Origin: Avichristensenella sp031549905
GTDB lineage: Bacteria > Bacillota > Clostridia > Christensenellales > Aristaeellaceae
Assembly: GCA_031549905.1 (NCBI GenBank)
Contig: JAVBPC010000011.1
Location: 1-64,000, forward strand
Length of the DNA: 64,000 bases
Direction: 5' to 3'
Under the pieces are notes generated by a model. It worked only from the letters and a program-made list of their open reading frames with translations. It made no database searches and was not told the origin of the DNA. Position numbers and translations under genes: made by a program. Shown piece after piece: positions 62,614 to 64,000 of this stretch (position 1 is the first letter of the stretch; each line of letters begins with the position of its first letter).

Positions 62614-63843
62614 TTAGCCGCTCACGCCATGCTCAATCCGGCAGATGCGCAGATCGTCCAGGATTGCCCCGCAGAACGCGGGAGCCTTCCACGCCACCGT
62701 CGCGCGCTGCGCGATGGGGTCCAATGCGCCGGACGAGCCGGGCGGATTGATGATGATCCGTACCGCGTCCTTGCCACCCAAAGACACGCTGCCAATGGCG
62801 TTGTCGCCGTAGACGAGTGTGCTGTGCACGGGCATCCCGCTTGCGCCGCCGCCGGTGGGTACGATCACGGCATTAGCCGCCATCGTCGTCTGCGGCCACC
62901 AGCGCAGGTAGATAAACGCGTTCGTACCGTCCGTAGGCACCACGCGCTCGATTGCGACACTCTCCTGTGTGGCCGCAGCGCTTGACGCCTTTACGTCCAC
63001 CAGCTTCCCGACGAGCTGCCGCGCCACATACGGCGTGATCAGCGCATGATTGGCCGTAATTGTCAGTTTGCGATTGGCGGCGTCCACCGCCGAAACGGTC
63101 AGGCTGGCAGTCGAACCGAATAGGTTCGTCTCCGGTTTGAAGACCATGGAGTTGGGCGTCTCCAGGAACTTGATACCCAGCATCCGGCCCACCTCGTACT
63201 TCTCCATGTTGGCCGTGTTCTGGTACTTGGCAACATCGGTCCATAGCGGATCGTCCGTCAGGTCATACTTTGTCTGCGGCCCGATGATCGCCCGGTAGAA
63301 CCCGTCCGAGAACTTGGGTACGGAGTTCATCTCCATGAACCGCACGATTTTTTTCAGTTCTTCGCTGGTCAGCACGTCCGAAGACGTCAGCACCGCGCGG
63401 CTCGTCTTGCCCCCCGCGTAGAACACATTGGTCCCGGTGTTGTAGGCGTTGCGCAAAATGGTGTCCAGGCTCAGCCTCGCCTGATCGGACAGCAACGTCG
63501 CGGACATCTTCTGCGTATCGTCCAGCAAAAAGAAGTTCGCTTCGTCCGTCAGCTCGATGTGCCCGCCGTAGGGACTAACCTCCACGCGGAAGTCCGTCAT
63601 CTCGATCGTCTGCCCGGCAGGGGTGACGCCGGATTCCAGTGGGGTCGTGATCGGGGCAAGCCGCGTGGGCTTGCGGAACCGGACCTGCTTGCCGTTGTGC
63701 TTGGGCAATGGCACCTTTTGCGCGTGCGTGGCGTGCACCAGGTTCGGCATCAGGTAGCGCTGCAGCGTCGCATCGTAGTACTCCTGTACGGACGGCGCTA
63801 CGCCAGGCGACGTGGTCTTGTTCAAATTGTCAAATACCGCCAT
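62614..63843 (-). CDS. N4-gp56 family major capsid protein
   Basis: A 409-residue capsid protein of the N4-gp56 family: TSPGVAPSVQEYYDATLQRY, KVPLPKHNGKQVRFRKPTRL, TPAGQTIEMTDFRVEVSPYG and ELTDEANFFLLDD are characteristic. It forms the HK97-fold shell. AGGAGGGAATCATAG precedes the ATG. The preceding gene is probably a scaffold. Confidence 0.9.
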   Translation of the reverse strand: MAVFDNLNKTTSPGVAPSVQEYYDATLQRYLMPNLVHATHAQKVPLPKHNGKQVRFRKPTRLAPITTPLESGVTPAGQTIEMTDFRVEVSPYGGHIELTDEANFFLLDDTQKMSATLLSDQARLSLDTILRNAYNTGTNVFYAGGKTSRAVLTSSDVLTSEELKKIVRFMEMNSVPKFSDGFYRAIIGPQTKYDLTDDPLWTDVAKYQNTANMEKYEVGRMLGIKFLETPNSMVFKPETNLFGSTASLTVSAVDAANRKLTITANHALITPYVARQLVGKLVDVKASSAAATQESVAIERVVPTDGTNAFIYLRWWPQTTMAANAVIVPTGGGASGMPVHSTLVYGDNAIGSVSLGGKDAVRIIINPPGSSGALDPIAQRATVAWKAPAFCGAILDDLRICRIEHGVSG

Positions 63844-63864
63844 CTATGATTCCCTCCTAGCGGG

Positions 63865-64000
63865 TTACTCCCGCGCGTCGTATGTTTTGCCTGCGTCCAG
63901 AGACGCGTTGAACTTTGCGAACTCCGCGTCGCTCATGTCATGAAACGACCGGCTCGCTTTGGTATGGTTTGGCGCGCGGACGACACCCGGCACGCGCGGG
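63865..64000 (-). CDS. Partial phage gene, C-terminus only (probable scaffold)
   Basis: The last ~44 codons run off the window edge and end at TAA (63867-63865). The tail reads ASRSFHDMSDAEFAKFNASL then DAGKTYDARE, charged and helical. A capsid scaffold would be expected directly before the capsid gene, but the fragment is too short to assign. Confidence 0.5.
   Translation of the reverse strand, partial: PRVPGVVRAPNHTKASRSFHDMSDAEFAKFNASLDAGKTYDARE

Larger units (their letters stand above)
43885..64000 (-). mobile_element. Prophage (integration, lysis, tail and capsid modules)
   Basis: A continuous minus-strand set of phage genes from a partial head gene at 64000 down to two serine recombinases at 43975-46820. 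Capsid, tail, fibre, lysis and integration modules are present; terminase and portal must lie beyond 64000. The recombinase end probably marks one attachment site near 43.8-43.9 kb; I see no core repeat because the other end is outside the window. Confidence 0.85.

Noticed and set aside
1..64000. CRISPR array, tRNA or rRNA genes
   Set aside because: No regularly spaced repeats, no tRNA-like cloverleaf and no rRNA sequence were recognised on either strand.

Overview
The window is GC-rich with strong Shine-Dalgarno sequences (AAGGAGG type) in front of most genes, good TTGACA/TATAAT promoters, and LplB/YtcP-type sugar ABC permeases, YesN-type AraC regulators and single-gene modA/modB/modC. This fits a Gram-positive Bacillota of class Clostridia, probably from an anaerobic or gut-like habitat. 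The species cannot be named from the sequence.

Layout. (a) 1-8.3 kb, plus strand: a palindromic repeat and terminators, then a membrane-anchored AraC-type regulator and a carbohydrate operon (solute-binding protein, two permeases, a beta-propeller glycosidase-like protein, an HpcH/HpaI aldolase). (b) 8.4-12.9 kb, minus strand: a heterodimeric ABC exporter with a large ArsR-type regulator. (c) 13.1-26.5 kb: a second uptake and catabolism cluster. The minus-strand part encodes a SIS protein, an ADP-ribosylglycohydrolase-family protein, a PfkB-PHP fusion, a TIM-barrel isomerase, a solute-binding protein, a HAD phosphatase, two permeases and YjbQ. The divergent plus-strand part encodes a nucleoside hydrolase, a tandem-domain nucleoside deoxyribosyltransferase-like protein and a GntR/UTRA regulator. 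The two halves meet at superimposed face-to-face promoters carrying an inverted repeat, so one regulator could control both. The enzyme set suggests salvage of N-ribosylated or nucleoside-like compounds. (d) 26.6-34.3 kb, minus strand: a molybdenum cofactor and molybdate uptake operon (moeA, moaA, moaC, MOSC, moeA-like, modA, modB, modC, mogA) behind a promoter with an operator, a structured leader and an intrinsic terminator, which looks like a riboswitch arrangement.

(e) 34.4-37.2 kb: small accessory genes, including a secreted protein, an ICMT-like methyltransferase, a MATE remnant, a cupin and an Rrf2 regulator. (f) 37.3-43.8 kb, minus strand: an AT-richer island that looks like phage defence. 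It holds an XRE regulator with twin operators, a DEDDh exonuclease with a C-terminal NUMOD-like segment, an unknown 228-residue protein, a Gabija-like pair (OLD/TOPRIM ATPase-nuclease plus UvrD-like helicase) and a small protein with ADP-ribosyltransferase-like motifs. The OLD gene has a one-base frameshift near its 5' end.

(g) 43.9-64 kb, minus strand: the right-hand part of a prophage, read from 64 kb downward: N4-gp56-type capsid protein, head and connector genes, major tail protein, tail chaperones, tape measure, distal tail protein, Gp37-like protein, fibres, holin, endolysin, small accessory genes and two tandem large serine recombinases. Terminase and portal lie beyond the window. Between tape measure and distal tail protein sits an AT-rich phospholipase-D-like gene with its own promoter, strong ribosome site and terminator: a moron-style cargo gene. 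Two prophage genes carry disruptions, an in-frame amber stop in one recombinase and a one-base frameshift in the Gp37-like gene. Either real decay or assembly error could explain these.
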